Of a stretch of DNA of 28,464 bases, positions 1 to 7,370 are shown piece by piece; positions within the stretch are counted from its first letter, which is position 1; each line of letters starts with the position of its first letter. The DNA is taken from positions 1-28,464 of the forward strand of contig JAJPKG010000256.1 in NCBI GenBank assembly GCA_021323815.1. Reading direction: 5' to 3'. The position numbers and the translations under genes were made by a program. The notes below the pieces were generated by a model. The model was given only the letters and a program-made list of their open reading frames with translations, did no database searches and had not been told where the DNA came from. This stretch comes from Pseudomonadota bacterium. Lineage in GTDB: Bacteria; Chloroflexota; Ktedonobacteria; Ktedonobacterales; JACDGC01.

Positions 1-108
1 GTTGGTTGGCAATGCTGTGAAATAGTCGTTTCTTATCATATCATGACCACGCCAGGGGGCGGAAATCGGCTAGGACCTGGGGGCAGCGTGAAGGTGGTGC
101 TGAAACCG

Positions 109-123
109 TAGGGATCGCCCCTA
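109..123. terminator. Short hairpin overlapping a stop codon
   Basis: TAGGG and CCCTA arms (109-113 and 119-123) enclose a 5-nt loop. The hairpin overlaps the stop codon of the membrane-protein gene on the minus strand. There is no clear T-run, so a terminator role is only inferred. The flank CCGTAGGG is shared with the hairpin repeat near 18280, so this may be a trimmed copy of the same dispersed repeat. The rest of 1-108 shows no gene that I can support. Confidence 0.35.
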
Positions 124-720
124 TGCTTTATCTTTGCCGACCTGGGCGGCGATGGCACCCAGGAACCATGCCGGCAGCAGCGACAGCGCGCCGAGGATGA
201 GGGCACGCACAGCAGCGATGGCAGCGATGCCGATCATCTGGCTGAGGGCTGGGGTCGAACTGAATGGATCAACCACCAGGACAAAGCCGTCGTTGCCGCC
301 GATGAACGCGCCCAGAAGGCTGAAGATCGCCCACGCCAGCACGCCGAGCAGGGCGGTGGTGATGGCGGCGCGCCGGCCCAGGGCGGCATCGCGCGTGGCG
401 TGCGCGGCACGTAGCGCGGCGAGGTAGACGATCACGAGATTGAAGATGCCGAAGATGATGGTGCTCAGCGCGCCCACCAGCACTGGGGGCAGAACGGTTT
501 CCAGCGGCACCGCGCCAGCATAGGTGTCATTGATATGTTGCAGGGCGATCAGCGGCCCCTGATAATTCGCGGCGGTGGAATTCGAGACGAAGACCTGCAC
601 CAGCGAAAGCGCCCCCGCCATTATCCCATAGGCGCGGCCAACCTGATCGGCAATGGGGCGTTGTGCGGCGCGCTGCATGCGCCAGGCATCCTGATAATAC
701 AACGGAAAATCTCCAAACAT
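121..720 (-). CDS. Hypothetical multi-pass membrane protein
   Basis: A 199-residue protein of unknown function. Hydrophobic segments lie at about residues 29-47, 78-102, 118-140 and 161-192, separated by short basic loops (for example the ALRAAHATRDAALGRR stretch), so it is an integral membrane protein with about four to five helices. The N-terminal 25 residues are polar and probably cytoplasmic. I chose the ATG at 720. A TTG at 744 would add eight residues and sits closer to a GGGA-like ribosome site, so the start is uncertain. It lies 76 nt downstream of the glycerate kinase gene on the same strand and may be the last gene of that operon, although a 7-bp hairpin (750-756 with 763-769) stands between them. 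I do not recognise a family. Confidence 0.7.
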   Translation of the reverse strand: MFGDFPLYYQDAWRMQRAAQRPIADQVGRAYGIMAGALSLVQVFVSNSTAANYQGPLIALQHINDTYAGAVPLETVLPPVLVGALSTIIFGIFNLVIVYLAALRAAHATRDAALGRRAAITTALLGVLAWAIFSLLGAFIGGNDGFVLVVDPFSSTPALSQMIGIAAIAAVRALILGALSLLPAWFLGAIAAQVGKDKA

Positions 721-796
721 CACGAATGCACATTGAATGGGCAAGGTTCCCGTGCCATGACGGGCACGGCTGGCCGGGCGCGATACCTCACGCTCC

Positions 797-1969
797 CTAT
801 GGGTGCATCACCCATAACCTTATGGCGCGCGAGACGGCATCGCGGATCAATTCCGCTGCGTGGGTCATGGCCTCAGCCAGGGGACGTGGGCCGTCCGCCG
901 CGACAATGACGGCAGTGATACCTTGATCATACGATTGTTCGTAGCCATCTGCAACCCCCCCGGCAACGCAGATGACGGGGACGCTGCGCCCCTGCGCTCG
1001 CCGGGCGAGGGTGCCGGTCAACTTGCCGGCGATGCTCTGCGCGTCGATGCGGCCCTCACCGGTGATGACCAGATCGGCCCGCTCTAGTTCTGCGTCGATG
1101 CTGGTGGCGTCCAGGATGGCATCCGCGCCGGGAACGAGGCGCGCATGGGTGAAGGCGAGCAATCCCGCGCCCAGGCCGCCCGCCGCGCCCGCGCCGGGAA
1201 GATCCGCGACTGCGCGCCCCAGATCGCGGGCGATGACGGCGGCATAACGCGCCAGGGCGGCGTCCAGCAGCGCCACCTGGGCAGGGGTTGCGCCTTTCTG
1301 CGGGCCATACACCGCGCTCGCCCCATCCGTTCCGCAGAGGGGATTCACCACGTCGGTGAGGGCGATGATTTCCACCTGATGCAAGCGAGCGTCCAGCGCG
1401 TTGATGTCGATGCGGGCAAGGCGTGCCAGCGCCGCGCCGCCGGGGGGCAAGTCCGCGTTGTCAGCATCCAGCAGCCGCGCGCCGAGGGCTTGCGCCATGC
1501 CCGCGCCGCCGTCATTCGTGGCGCTGCCCCCCAGCCCGATGAAGATGCGACGCGCACCGCGCTCCAGCGCCACGCGCAGCAATTCCCCCACGCCATAGGT
1601 TGTGGCGCGCAGGGGATCGCGCTGCTGGGGGGAAACCAGCGCCCACCCCGCCGCCTGAGCCATCTCGATGACGGCGGTGGGATGCGCGTCTTCCAGCCAG
1701 CCGAGCGCGGCAACCACGCGCTGACCCGGCAGCGGTCCGGCGACCTCGACGGGAATGAGCGAGCCGCCGCCGAACGCCGCCAGCAAAGCGTGCAACGTCC
1801 CTTCGCCGCCATCCGCCAGCGGGCGCAAGATGATCTCCGGCAGATCAGGCCAGGGCCAGCCGGATCGCAGCCCGGCGGCGATCGCTGTGGCAACATCCGT
1901 CGCGTTCAGACTGCCCTTGAATGCCTGGGGAGCGATCAGGATGCGGCGCGGGGGCCAGGCGCGTGTCAT
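797..1969 (-). CDS. Glycerate 2-kinase (GlxK/GarK family)
   Basis: Phosphorylates D-glycerate to 2-phosphoglycerate with ATP, feeding glyoxylate or serine-derived carbon into glycolysis in the cytoplasm. The 390-residue protein has the family's usual length (370-390) and its landmarks: an N-terminal IAPQAFKGSL motif, RPLADGGEGT near residue 50, the GLGGSATNDGGAGMAQALG block, LTDVVNPLCG, the AGGLGAGL glycine loop and a C-terminal DLVITGEGRIDAQS motif. The ATG at 1969 overlaps the stop of the upstream membrane-protein gene by an ATGA junction, which decides the start and implies translational coupling. A longer reading frame runs upstream to 2218, but those residues are the shadow of the upstream gene. 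The pairing of a glycerate kinase with a five-helix membrane protein suggests, without proof, a link to transport. Confidence 0.93.
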   Translation of the reverse strand: MTRAWPPRRILIAPQAFKGSLNATDVATAIAAGLRSGWPWPDLPEIILRPLADGGEGTLHALLAAFGGGSLIPVEVAGPLPGQRVVAALGWLEDAHPTAVIEMAQAAGWALVSPQQRDPLRATTYGVGELLRVALERGARRIFIGLGGSATNDGGAGMAQALGARLLDADNADLPPGGAALARLARIDINALDARLHQVEIIALTDVVNPLCGTDGASAVYGPQKGATPAQVALLDAALARYAAVIARDLGRAVADLPGAGAAGGLGAGLLAFTHARLVPGADAILDATSIDAELERADLVITGEGRIDAQSIAGKLTGTLARRAQGRSVPVICVAGGVADGYEQSYDQGITAVIVAADGPRPLAEAMTHAAELIRDAVSRAIRLWVMHP

Positions 1970-2679
1970 GAGGGTGTGGCATCGCCGGCGGACGTTTCGG
2001 GGACTGCCTGGGCGGCGTTTTCCCCGGTGACCGCTGCCCCGGCAGAGGTATTGTTTGTGATGGGATGCCACCCTTCCGGCCCGCCAATGACATGATCGAT
2101 GCGCTGGCGGAAGGTGTGCGGTTCCGGCCCGGCGATGTAGGACGTGCGCCACAGGCTGACGAGCGCGGAGGCCACCAGCAACACCAGCACGCCCACCCGT
2201 GTCAGCACCGTCATCCACCAGGGCTGGCCCGTTCCCTCAACAAACGCGAAGACCGCGCCGATGCCGGCGGCGAGCACCAGTTGCACCACATACGTTGTCG
2301 CCGCGATGGCGTTCCAGCTCATGATCCCCGCTTTGCGTGTGCGGATCGGCTTGATTGCCGCCGGAACGCTGTTGATAAAGCCGACGCGCAGCACCCACAG
2401 AAACGACGCGGCGGCGATCATATACAGCACAAACACGCTGATGCGCTGCTGATTTTCCTGAAAGCCGAGCGCGGTGGACTCAAACGCGGGACCATACAGC
2501 CAAAAGAGGGTGGCTGTCCAGGCGATGGCGCGAAACAGATAGGGGCGATCCACCCACCAGGTGCCGGGATGCCCGCGCAACTGGTCAGCCAGAAAGAGGA
2601 CGACATTGCGCAAGATGCTATATAATCCGGCGAGCATGATGACGGCGGCGACAATCGCGCCGATGATATGACCAACCAT
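1966..2679 (-). CDS. Hypothetical five-helix membrane protein
   Basis: A 237-residue protein with hydrophobic segments at about residues 5-29, 48-68, 79-99, 120-148 and 158-177 and a polar, Ala/Thr-rich tail of about 55 residues. Aromatic and Arg residues cluster around helices 2 and 3. I do not recognise a characterised family. I chose the ATG at 2679, preceded by a purine-rich GGGAGGG about 11 nt upstream; a TTG at 2805 would add 42 polar residues that do not look coding. Its stop overlaps the start of the glycerate kinase gene (ATGA), so the two are almost certainly one transcription unit, with this gene first. The 263-bp gap upstream is shared with a divergent hydrolase gene. Confidence 0.75.
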   Translation of the reverse strand: MVGHIIGAIVAAVIMLAGLYSILRNVVLFLADQLRGHPGTWWVDRPYLFRAIAWTATLFWLYGPAFESTALGFQENQQRISVFVLYMIAAASFLWVLRVGFINSVPAAIKPIRTRKAGIMSWNAIAATTYVVQLVLAAGIGAVFAFVEGTGQPWWMTVLTRVGVLVLLVASALVSLWRTSYIAGPEPHTFRQRIDHVIGGPEGWHPITNNTSAGAAVTGENAAQAVPETSAGDATPS

Positions 2680-2798
2680 AAGGAATATGACCCTCCCCCC
2701 GGACGGATGCCTGAATTCCCCTGAGCGCGTGAATGATTCTGTGCAACAGCATATCATATGAGCGCGACGCGAACGGCTGGGACTGTTGGCAATGCACG

Positions 2799-2827
2799 TT
2801 GCCAAGACGGCTGTAGCCGGTTATACT
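2799..2827 (+). promoter_or_regulatory. Sigma70-type promoter for the hydrolase gene
   Basis: TTGCCA (2799-2804), a 17-nt spacer and TATACT (2822-2827) form a near-consensus housekeeping promoter. It gives a leader of about 110 nt before the ATG at 2943. A second TATACT at 2867-2872 has only a weak -35. Confidence 0.65.
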
Positions 2828-2942
2828 ATTTTGAAATGAAACAGTTACGGTACAGCGTTTTTGCCGTATACTTATGGTAGAGTCTCGGTATGCCGGGCGG
2901 ACGGAAACGCCCGGTGGATCTGGCGCAGAGGGGGAAAGCACT

Positions 2943-4046
2943 ATGGCAGAAGCATTCATCTCCAGCGGGGACTCCAGCCCAGAGGCGGCCAGTTGGCCCC
3001 CACCAGGCAAGGGGCTGACGCGCAACACCGTCATCGTCGCCGGTCACCGCATGAGCTATGTCACGGGGGGATTCGGCCCGCCGGTGGTGCTGCTGCATGG
3101 GCTGGGAGCCAACAGTTTCTCCTGGCGGCACACGCTGCCCGCGCTGCTGCCGCATTACACCGTCTTCGCGCCGGATATGTTCGGCTGCGGCGAATCCGAC
3201 AAGGTGGGGGTCGATTACAGCCTGGAAGCGATGGCTTCCTACATCGCCGGCTTCATGGATGCTGTCGGGGTGCAACGCGCCCATGTGGTCGGACATTCGA
3301 TGGGCGGGGGGCTGGCGATGCAGTTCCACCACCAGCATCCAGGGCGCATCGAACGGCTGGTGCTGGTGGCAAGCGGCGGGATGGGGCGCGACATGCATTG
3401 GCTGCTGCGCATCAGCACGCTGCCCGGCGCAGAGGGCATCATCGGCATGCTGGCCGATCCGCGCCTGCGCGTTCCGCAGATGAGCCGCCGGCTGGAATTG
3501 CGCCGCATGCGCCGTTTGGCGCAGGAATTTGACATGAATACCCCCACCATGCTCGACCGCTTCCGCTCGCGCGAGACGCGCCAGGCGTTTCTGCTGATGT
3601 TGCGCGGGTGCAGCGGGCTGGACGGCCAGCGCGTCAGCGCCGTGCCATTGCTCGCGGAATTAACGATGCCGGTGCTGCTCATCTGGGGTGCGCGTGATGC
3701 CACCATTCCCGTCGCGCATGGCTACCTGGCCCGCGATCTCATTCCCAGCGCACATCTGGAAGTGCTACCCCAATGCTTCCATCGCCCGCAACTGGAAGAT
3801 CCGCGCCGCTTCAATGAATTGCTCCTCGCCTTCTTGCAGGCACCTATCTGGCCCCCCATCGCGGACCATCCGGGCGTCTTCACGCCGGCTGATGACCCGG
3901 CAATGCCGGCAGCCGCACAGGGCCTCGTCACGCCCGCGACCCTGCGCCGGCTGGCACCGCTGGCCCCCGTTGCGCTGGCCGCGCTCAGCGTGCCCACCAG
4001 CGCCGCGCTGCTGCGGCGACGACGACGCCGGCGCATGGCGTCGTGA
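2943..4046 (+). CDS. Alpha/beta hydrolase with basic hydrophobic C-terminal tail
   Basis: A 367-residue alpha/beta-hydrolase-fold enzyme, probably an esterase or related hydrolase of unknown substrate. The oxyanion-hole HG motif is in VVLLHGLGANS (about residues 48-57). The nucleophile is Ser119 in GHSMGG, the acid is Asp252 in GARDATIP, and the base is His280 in CFHRPQLEDP, so the catalytic triad is intact. The ATG at 2943 is preceded by GAGGGGGAAAG; an in-frame ATG at 2874 lacks such a site. After the fold (about residue 302) comes an unusual tail: a Pro/Ala linker, a hydrophobic stretch at about 336-357 and then eight consecutive Arg residues. This could be a tail anchor held by cytoplasmic Arg, or a disordered tail. 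menA follows after 85 nt; a MenH-like role is possible but not shown by any motif. Confidence 0.88.
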   Translation: MAEAFISSGDSSPEAASWPPPGKGLTRNTVIVAGHRMSYVTGGFGPPVVLLHGLGANSFSWRHTLPALLPHYTVFAPDMFGCGESDKVGVDYSLEAMASYIAGFMDAVGVQRAHVVGHSMGGGLAMQFHHQHPGRIERLVLVASGGMGRDMHWLLRISTLPGAEGIIGMLADPRLRVPQMSRRLELRRMRRLAQEFDMNTPTMLDRFRSRETRQAFLLMLRGCSGLDGQRVSAVPLLAELTMPVLLIWGARDATIPVAHGYLARDLIPSAHLEVLPQCFHRPQLEDPRRFNELLLAFLQAPIWPPIADHPGVFTPADDPAMPAAAQGLVTPATLRRLAPLAPVALAALSVPTSAALLRRRRRRRMAS

Positions 4047-4050
4047 ATCT

Positions 4051-4118
4051 TCCTTGCACGGCCCCCTCAGAATCCGTCACAATAGAAAAGGTTTCTTCTG
4101 ATTTGATCCGTGCAAGGA
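4051..4118 (+). promoter_or_regulatory. Inverted repeat that can mask the menA ribosome binding site
   Basis: TCCTTGCACGG (4051-4061) is perfectly complementary to CCGTGCAAGGA (4108-4118). The right arm contains most of the menA Shine-Dalgarno AAGGAG (4114-4119). The left arm begins 5 nt after the hydrolase stop codon. In RNA reading through from the hydrolase gene, the 11-bp stem would cover the ribosome site. Confidence 0.55.
4054..4083 (+). promoter_or_regulatory. Candidate menA promoter
   Basis: TTGCAC (4054-4059), an 18-nt spacer and CACAAT (4078-4083). The predicted start near 4090 would exclude the left arm of the RBS-masking stem from the transcript. The match is moderate, so this is a candidate only. 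Confidence 0.4.
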
Positions 4119-4131
4119 GCGATTTTTCGCT

Positions 4132-5064
4132 ATGACACAATCTTCGGCGGTGGCACGACCGCACCCTTCATTGGGCGTGTGGATCAAGACAGCGCGCCCT
4201 TTCACCCTGACGGCGGCGGTCAGCCCGGTGCTGGTGGGGACAGCGGTGGCGGCGCGCGATGGCGTGTTTCACCCGCTCACCTTCATCGTGACGTTGCTGG
4301 GGGGCCTGTTCTTGCAGACGGGGGCCAATTTCTTCAACGAATATTACGACTGGCGTTATGGGCTGGACCACGCCGAATCGCTGGGGGCCAGCACCGTGAT
4401 CTTTCGCAACGAGATGAGCGCGGGGCAAGTGCTGGGCGGGGGCATCGCCTCATTCGCGCTGGCGGTGGCTTGCGGGCTGAGCCTGATCGCGCTGGTGGGG
4501 CCGGCCATCATCCTCTTTGGTCTGGCGGGCATGGCCATCGCCTATTTCTATAGCGCGCGGCCATTCAAGCTGGCAACGCGCGGCCTGGGCGATGTGATGG
4601 TCTTCCTGGCGATGGGATTTCTGATGACCTGGGGCGCGTATTTCGTGCAGATCCATCGCTGGTCGTGGCCGGCTTTCGCGGCGAGCATCCCCATCGGCTT
4701 TCTGGTGGTTGCCATCCTCAACATGAACAACACGCGCGACTATCAAGACGACATGGCGGTGGCGAAAAAGACACTGCCGGTGCGCTTCGGCCAGGATTTC
4801 GGCAAGCGATTTCACGCTGTGCTGCTCATTGGCAGCTATGTGGCCGTGACGGTCTTCGCGCTGGTGGGCTTGCTGCCCTTGCTCTCGCTGGTGGTGTGGC
4901 TGACCTTCCCACTGGCGTGGCGCAACGTGCAGGGCGTGCTGCGCGCCACTGACCGCATGGCCTTTGTGCGCGGCATCAAGGCGACCGCGCAACTCCATTT
5001 TCAATTCGGCGTCGTCTTCGCCCTCGCCATCGCGGTCGCCGCGATCACGCATATGCCAAGATAG
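4132..5064 (+). CDS. menA: 1,4-dihydroxy-2-naphthoate polyprenyltransferase (MenA)
   Basis: Integral membrane UbiA-superfamily enzyme that attaches a polyprenyl chain to 1,4-dihydroxy-2-naphthoate, the penultimate step of menaquinone synthesis. At 310 residues it has the family's usual size. The first Asp-rich motif is N69-E-Y-Y-D73-W-R-Y-G-L-D79, and the second is N200-T-R-D203-Y-Q-D206-D207 followed by KKTLPVRFG; both bind Mg-diphosphate in this family. About eight to nine hydrophobic helices fill the rest. The ATG at 4132 follows AAGGAG with a 12-nt gap. The ribosome site lies in the right arm of an 11-bp inverted repeat (4051-4118), so translation may depend on which promoter made the RNA. 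No other men genes are in the window. Confidence 0.92.
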   Translation: MTQSSAVARPHPSLGVWIKTARPFTLTAAVSPVLVGTAVAARDGVFHPLTFIVTLLGGLFLQTGANFFNEYYDWRYGLDHAESLGASTVIFRNEMSAGQVLGGGIASFALAVACGLSLIALVGPAIILFGLAGMAIAYFYSARPFKLATRGLGDVMVFLAMGFLMTWGAYFVQIHRWSWPAFAASIPIGFLVVAILNMNNTRDYQDDMAVAKKTLPVRFGQDFGKRFHAVLLIGSYVAVTVFALVGLLPLLSLVVWLTFPLAWRNVQGVLRATDRMAFVRGIKATAQLHFQFGVVFALAIAVAAITHMPR

Positions 5065-5067
5065 AGA

Positions 5068-5219
5068 GACGGGAACGCGAAGGATACGAATAAGAAGGAC
5101 ACGAAGATTTTTTTGAAGAGCCGTTAAGAACGATGTGACCCGTTCTTCTCTGATATTTCTTCAAGACCCTTCATTTTCTTCGTGTACTTCCTAATCTTCG
5201 CGATCTTCGCGTTCCCGTC
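5068..5219. repeat. 152-nt imperfect palindromic element (MITE/REP-like)
   Basis: The outer arms match perfectly for 15 nt (5068-5082 and 5205-5219). Beyond that they stay similar with small gaps through an ACACGAAGA block on the left and TCTTCGTGT on the right. Inner complementary patches (TTGAAGA with TCTTCAA; AAGAACG at 5127-5133 with CGTTCTT at 5141-5147) complete one long hairpin. It fills nearly the whole gap between menA and the MFS gene and ends about 10 nt before that gene's ribosome site. No protein is encoded inside. ACGAAG-rich palindromes of this sort are typical of dispersed non-autonomous repeats; copy number cannot be judged here. Confidence 0.7.
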
Positions 5220-5241
5220 CTTCGTTTTTTGAGGAAAGAGC

Positions 5242-6477
5242 ATGTCTCCCCTGTGGCGCGATGGGAATTTCCGGCGCATCTGGGCCGGGCAAACGGCGTC
5301 GATCTTCGGCGACCGCGTGACGGATCTGGCGCTGCCCTGGTTGATTTTGACGCAAACGCACTCGGCCTTTGACGCCGGGCTGATCGCGGCAGCGCGCTAT
5401 GCGCCAATCATCGCGCTGGGCATGGTCGCGGGTCTGGTGGTGGATCGCGTTCCCCGACGGTTGGTGCTGATCATATGCGATGCCATGCGGGCGCTGGCGC
5501 TTTTCAGCGTTGTGTTGCTGGCGCTGATGGGGCGAGCCGCGCCGCTGGTGCTGCTGGCACTGGTGGTGATGGCGCTAGGCATCGGCCAACTGGGCTTTCA
5601 GGCGGCGTATTGGGCATGGTTGCCGGATGTGACGGGGGAAGCGCAGTTTGGCCGGGCCACCGCCGCGCTGGAAGCCGCCGATGCTGCCAGCACGCTCACC
5701 GGTCCGGCTCTGGGGGGCGCGTTGATTCAGGCCATTGGTCCGGCGCTGGCATTGGGCGCGGACGCGGCGTCTTACGTTGCCAGCGCAGCATCGTTGCTGG
5801 CGGTACGCGCTGAGTTGCCGCCGATGCCGGCCACGCAACCCATCAGTTGGCGCGGCGTGTGGCGCGAGATGCGCGAAGGGATGCAAGCGATCCTCGCCTC
5901 GCGCGCCCAGCGGTTGCTGCGCGCCCTGCAAGCCGCGTTGTATGTGGAATCCGGCACCATCACTGTGCTGCTGGCGGTGCTGGCGCAGCAACGCCTGCAC
6001 CTGCCGGCGTGGCAGGCGGGCCTGATCTTTGGCGCGGCGGGCATGGGGGGATTAGCGGGCAGCGCGCTGGCCCCCAGGCTGATGAAATCTTCCTGGCCCC
6101 GCGCATTGGCACTGGCCTTCACGGGCGCGACGCTGGGGCTGGGGGGATTGATCGGGGCGAGTTTCCTGCGCGGCGGCACGGCCTTCGCCGTTGCTTTCGC
6201 CGCAAACCTGCTGCTGGATGGTTCGGTGGCGTTGGCGTTCATCATTGCCGGCACGGCCAGCGCGCAGATCACCCCCCGCGAGGTGCGCGGGCGCGTCTTC
6301 GCCCTCGCCAATCTCTACTCGGCAGCGGTGCGGGGCGGCAGCCTGCTGCTGGCCGGCGCGCTCGCGGCGAGGGGTGATCCTGTGCCGGCCTTCGTCGCCA
6401 TCGCGCTCGGCTTCGTCGCGGCGCTGCTTGCCGCGTGGCGTGCTGAGATATCCAATCAGGAGGGGCAATGGTCATGA
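5242..6477 (+). CDS. MFS transporter (EntS/MFS_3-like exporter)
   Basis: A 411-residue major facilitator with about twelve hydrophobic helices. The N-terminus (PLWRDGNFRRIWAGQ, then FGDRVTDLALPWLIL) is typical of the EntS/MFS_3 group of drug or siderophore exporters. The loop-2/3 signature GLVVDRVPRRLVLI matches the conserved GxxxDRxxRR motif A. A second related loop, REVRGRVFALANL, occurs in the C-terminal half. The substrate cannot be inferred. The ATG at 5242 follows GAGGAAAG. The gene sits directly after a long palindromic repeat, and its stop overlaps the start of a GNAT acetyltransferase (ATGA), so the two are translationally coupled. An export pump next to an acetyltransferase could reflect a detoxification pair, which is inference. 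Confidence 0.9.
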   Translation: MSPLWRDGNFRRIWAGQTASIFGDRVTDLALPWLILTQTHSAFDAGLIAAARYAPIIALGMVAGLVVDRVPRRLVLIICDAMRALALFSVVLLALMGRAAPLVLLALVVMALGIGQLGFQAAYWAWLPDVTGEAQFGRATAALEAADAASTLTGPALGGALIQAIGPALALGADAASYVASAASLLAVRAELPPMPATQPISWRGVWREMREGMQAILASRAQRLLRALQAALYVESGTITVLLAVLAQQRLHLPAWQAGLIFGAAGMGGLAGSALAPRLMKSSWPRALALAFTGATLGLGGLIGASFLRGGTAFAVAFAANLLLDGSVALAFIIAGTASAQITPREVRGRVFALANLYSAAVRGGSLLLAGALAARGDPVPAFVAIALGFVAALLAAWRAEISNQEGQWS

Positions 6478-7274
6478 GCGACACAACGTGGACGCTGAAC
6501 CTGGATGCCGATGACGCGACGGCTTATGCAGCACTGGCACGCGATGCCATCTGGAACGGGTATGGCATTGCGGATCTCGAACCGCCGTACCGGGAATATA
6601 CGCGCGTGGCGGTGGCGCAGCGGGGCGAGGATGCGGCGAGCCTGGTTGTCGTGCGGCATCCGGCGTTCACGTCGCTCATTCCGGCGGGGGAGCCTGACGG
6701 GTTGGGGGCGATCCTCGCGGCAGCTGATCTGCCGGTGCGGGGCGTGATGCTGGCGCAACAGCCGCTGGTTCCGGTGATGGCGCAGTGGTATTTCTTCGCA
6801 GGTACGGCCCATGCGATGCTGCGCATGTCGGTCACAGCAGAGCAATTTCAGCCCTATGCAGGGATGGTACAGCCGGCGCGCCTGACCCAGGCGGATGCAG
6901 CCGCGCTTCGCGCATTGTATTGGGTGTTTGGCGGCATTCAATTCGCGGCGGAACAACTTGCCGGCGGTCCGTGGTACGCGGTGCGCGAGGACGGCGTGAT
7001 GCTGGCAGCGGGGGGAACGCACGCCGTGACGACGCGCTATGGCATCGGCGCGGTGGGCAACATTTTCACCAGGCCAGATGCGCGAGGGCGGGGCTATGCC
7101 AGCGCCGTCACCTCTGCCGTGACGCGCGATCTGCTGGCGATGGGCGCGCACACGGTCATCCTCAATGTCGCCGCCGATAACACGCCCGCCCGTCACATCT
7201 ATGCGCGTCTGGGCTATCAAGACTATTGCCCTTTTCAGGAAGGGCCGGCCACGCGACGCGGCGCGGGAACATGA
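6474..7274 (+). CDS. GNAT family N-acetyltransferase
   Basis: A 266-residue acetyl-CoA-dependent N-acetyltransferase. The C-terminal half (about residues 133-260) is the GNAT fold. Motif A is VGNIFTRPDARGRGYAS, with the acetyl-CoA pyrophosphate loop at about 200-210, followed by ILNVAADNTPARHIYARLGY, the usual motif B with the Asn and Tyr. The N-terminal 130 residues have no clear GNAT motif and may be a diverged second domain or a substrate-specificity region. I chose the ATG at 6474 because AGGAGG (6458-6463) lies 10 nt upstream and the ATGA overlap with the MFS gene couples them; the ATG at 6468 is too close to that site. The substrate is unknown. Confidence 0.87.
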   Translation: MSDTTWTLNLDADDATAYAALARDAIWNGYGIADLEPPYREYTRVAVAQRGEDAASLVVVRHPAFTSLIPAGEPDGLGAILAAADLPVRGVMLAQQPLVPVMAQWYFFAGTAHAMLRMSVTAEQFQPYAGMVQPARLTQADAAALRALYWVFGGIQFAAEQLAGGPWYAVREDGVMLAAGGTHAVTTRYGIGAVGNIFTRPDARGRGYASAVTSAVTRDLLAMGAHTVILNVAADNTPARHIYARLGYQDYCPFQEGPATRRGAGT

Positions 7275-7370
7275 TTTCGCTGAAAGAACAGCAAACCCAG
7301 GATACGATGAACCCGTTGGCAAGTGATATATTCATCGATAAAGCACATGCAGCCGGGTGAGATCTTCTTG

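Noticed and set aside
1145..2095. Plus-strand open frame of 316 codons
   Set aside because: It is antisense to the glycerate kinase gene, which has all family motifs. The product is Arg/Gln-rich and without domains, as expected of a shadow in GC-rich DNA.
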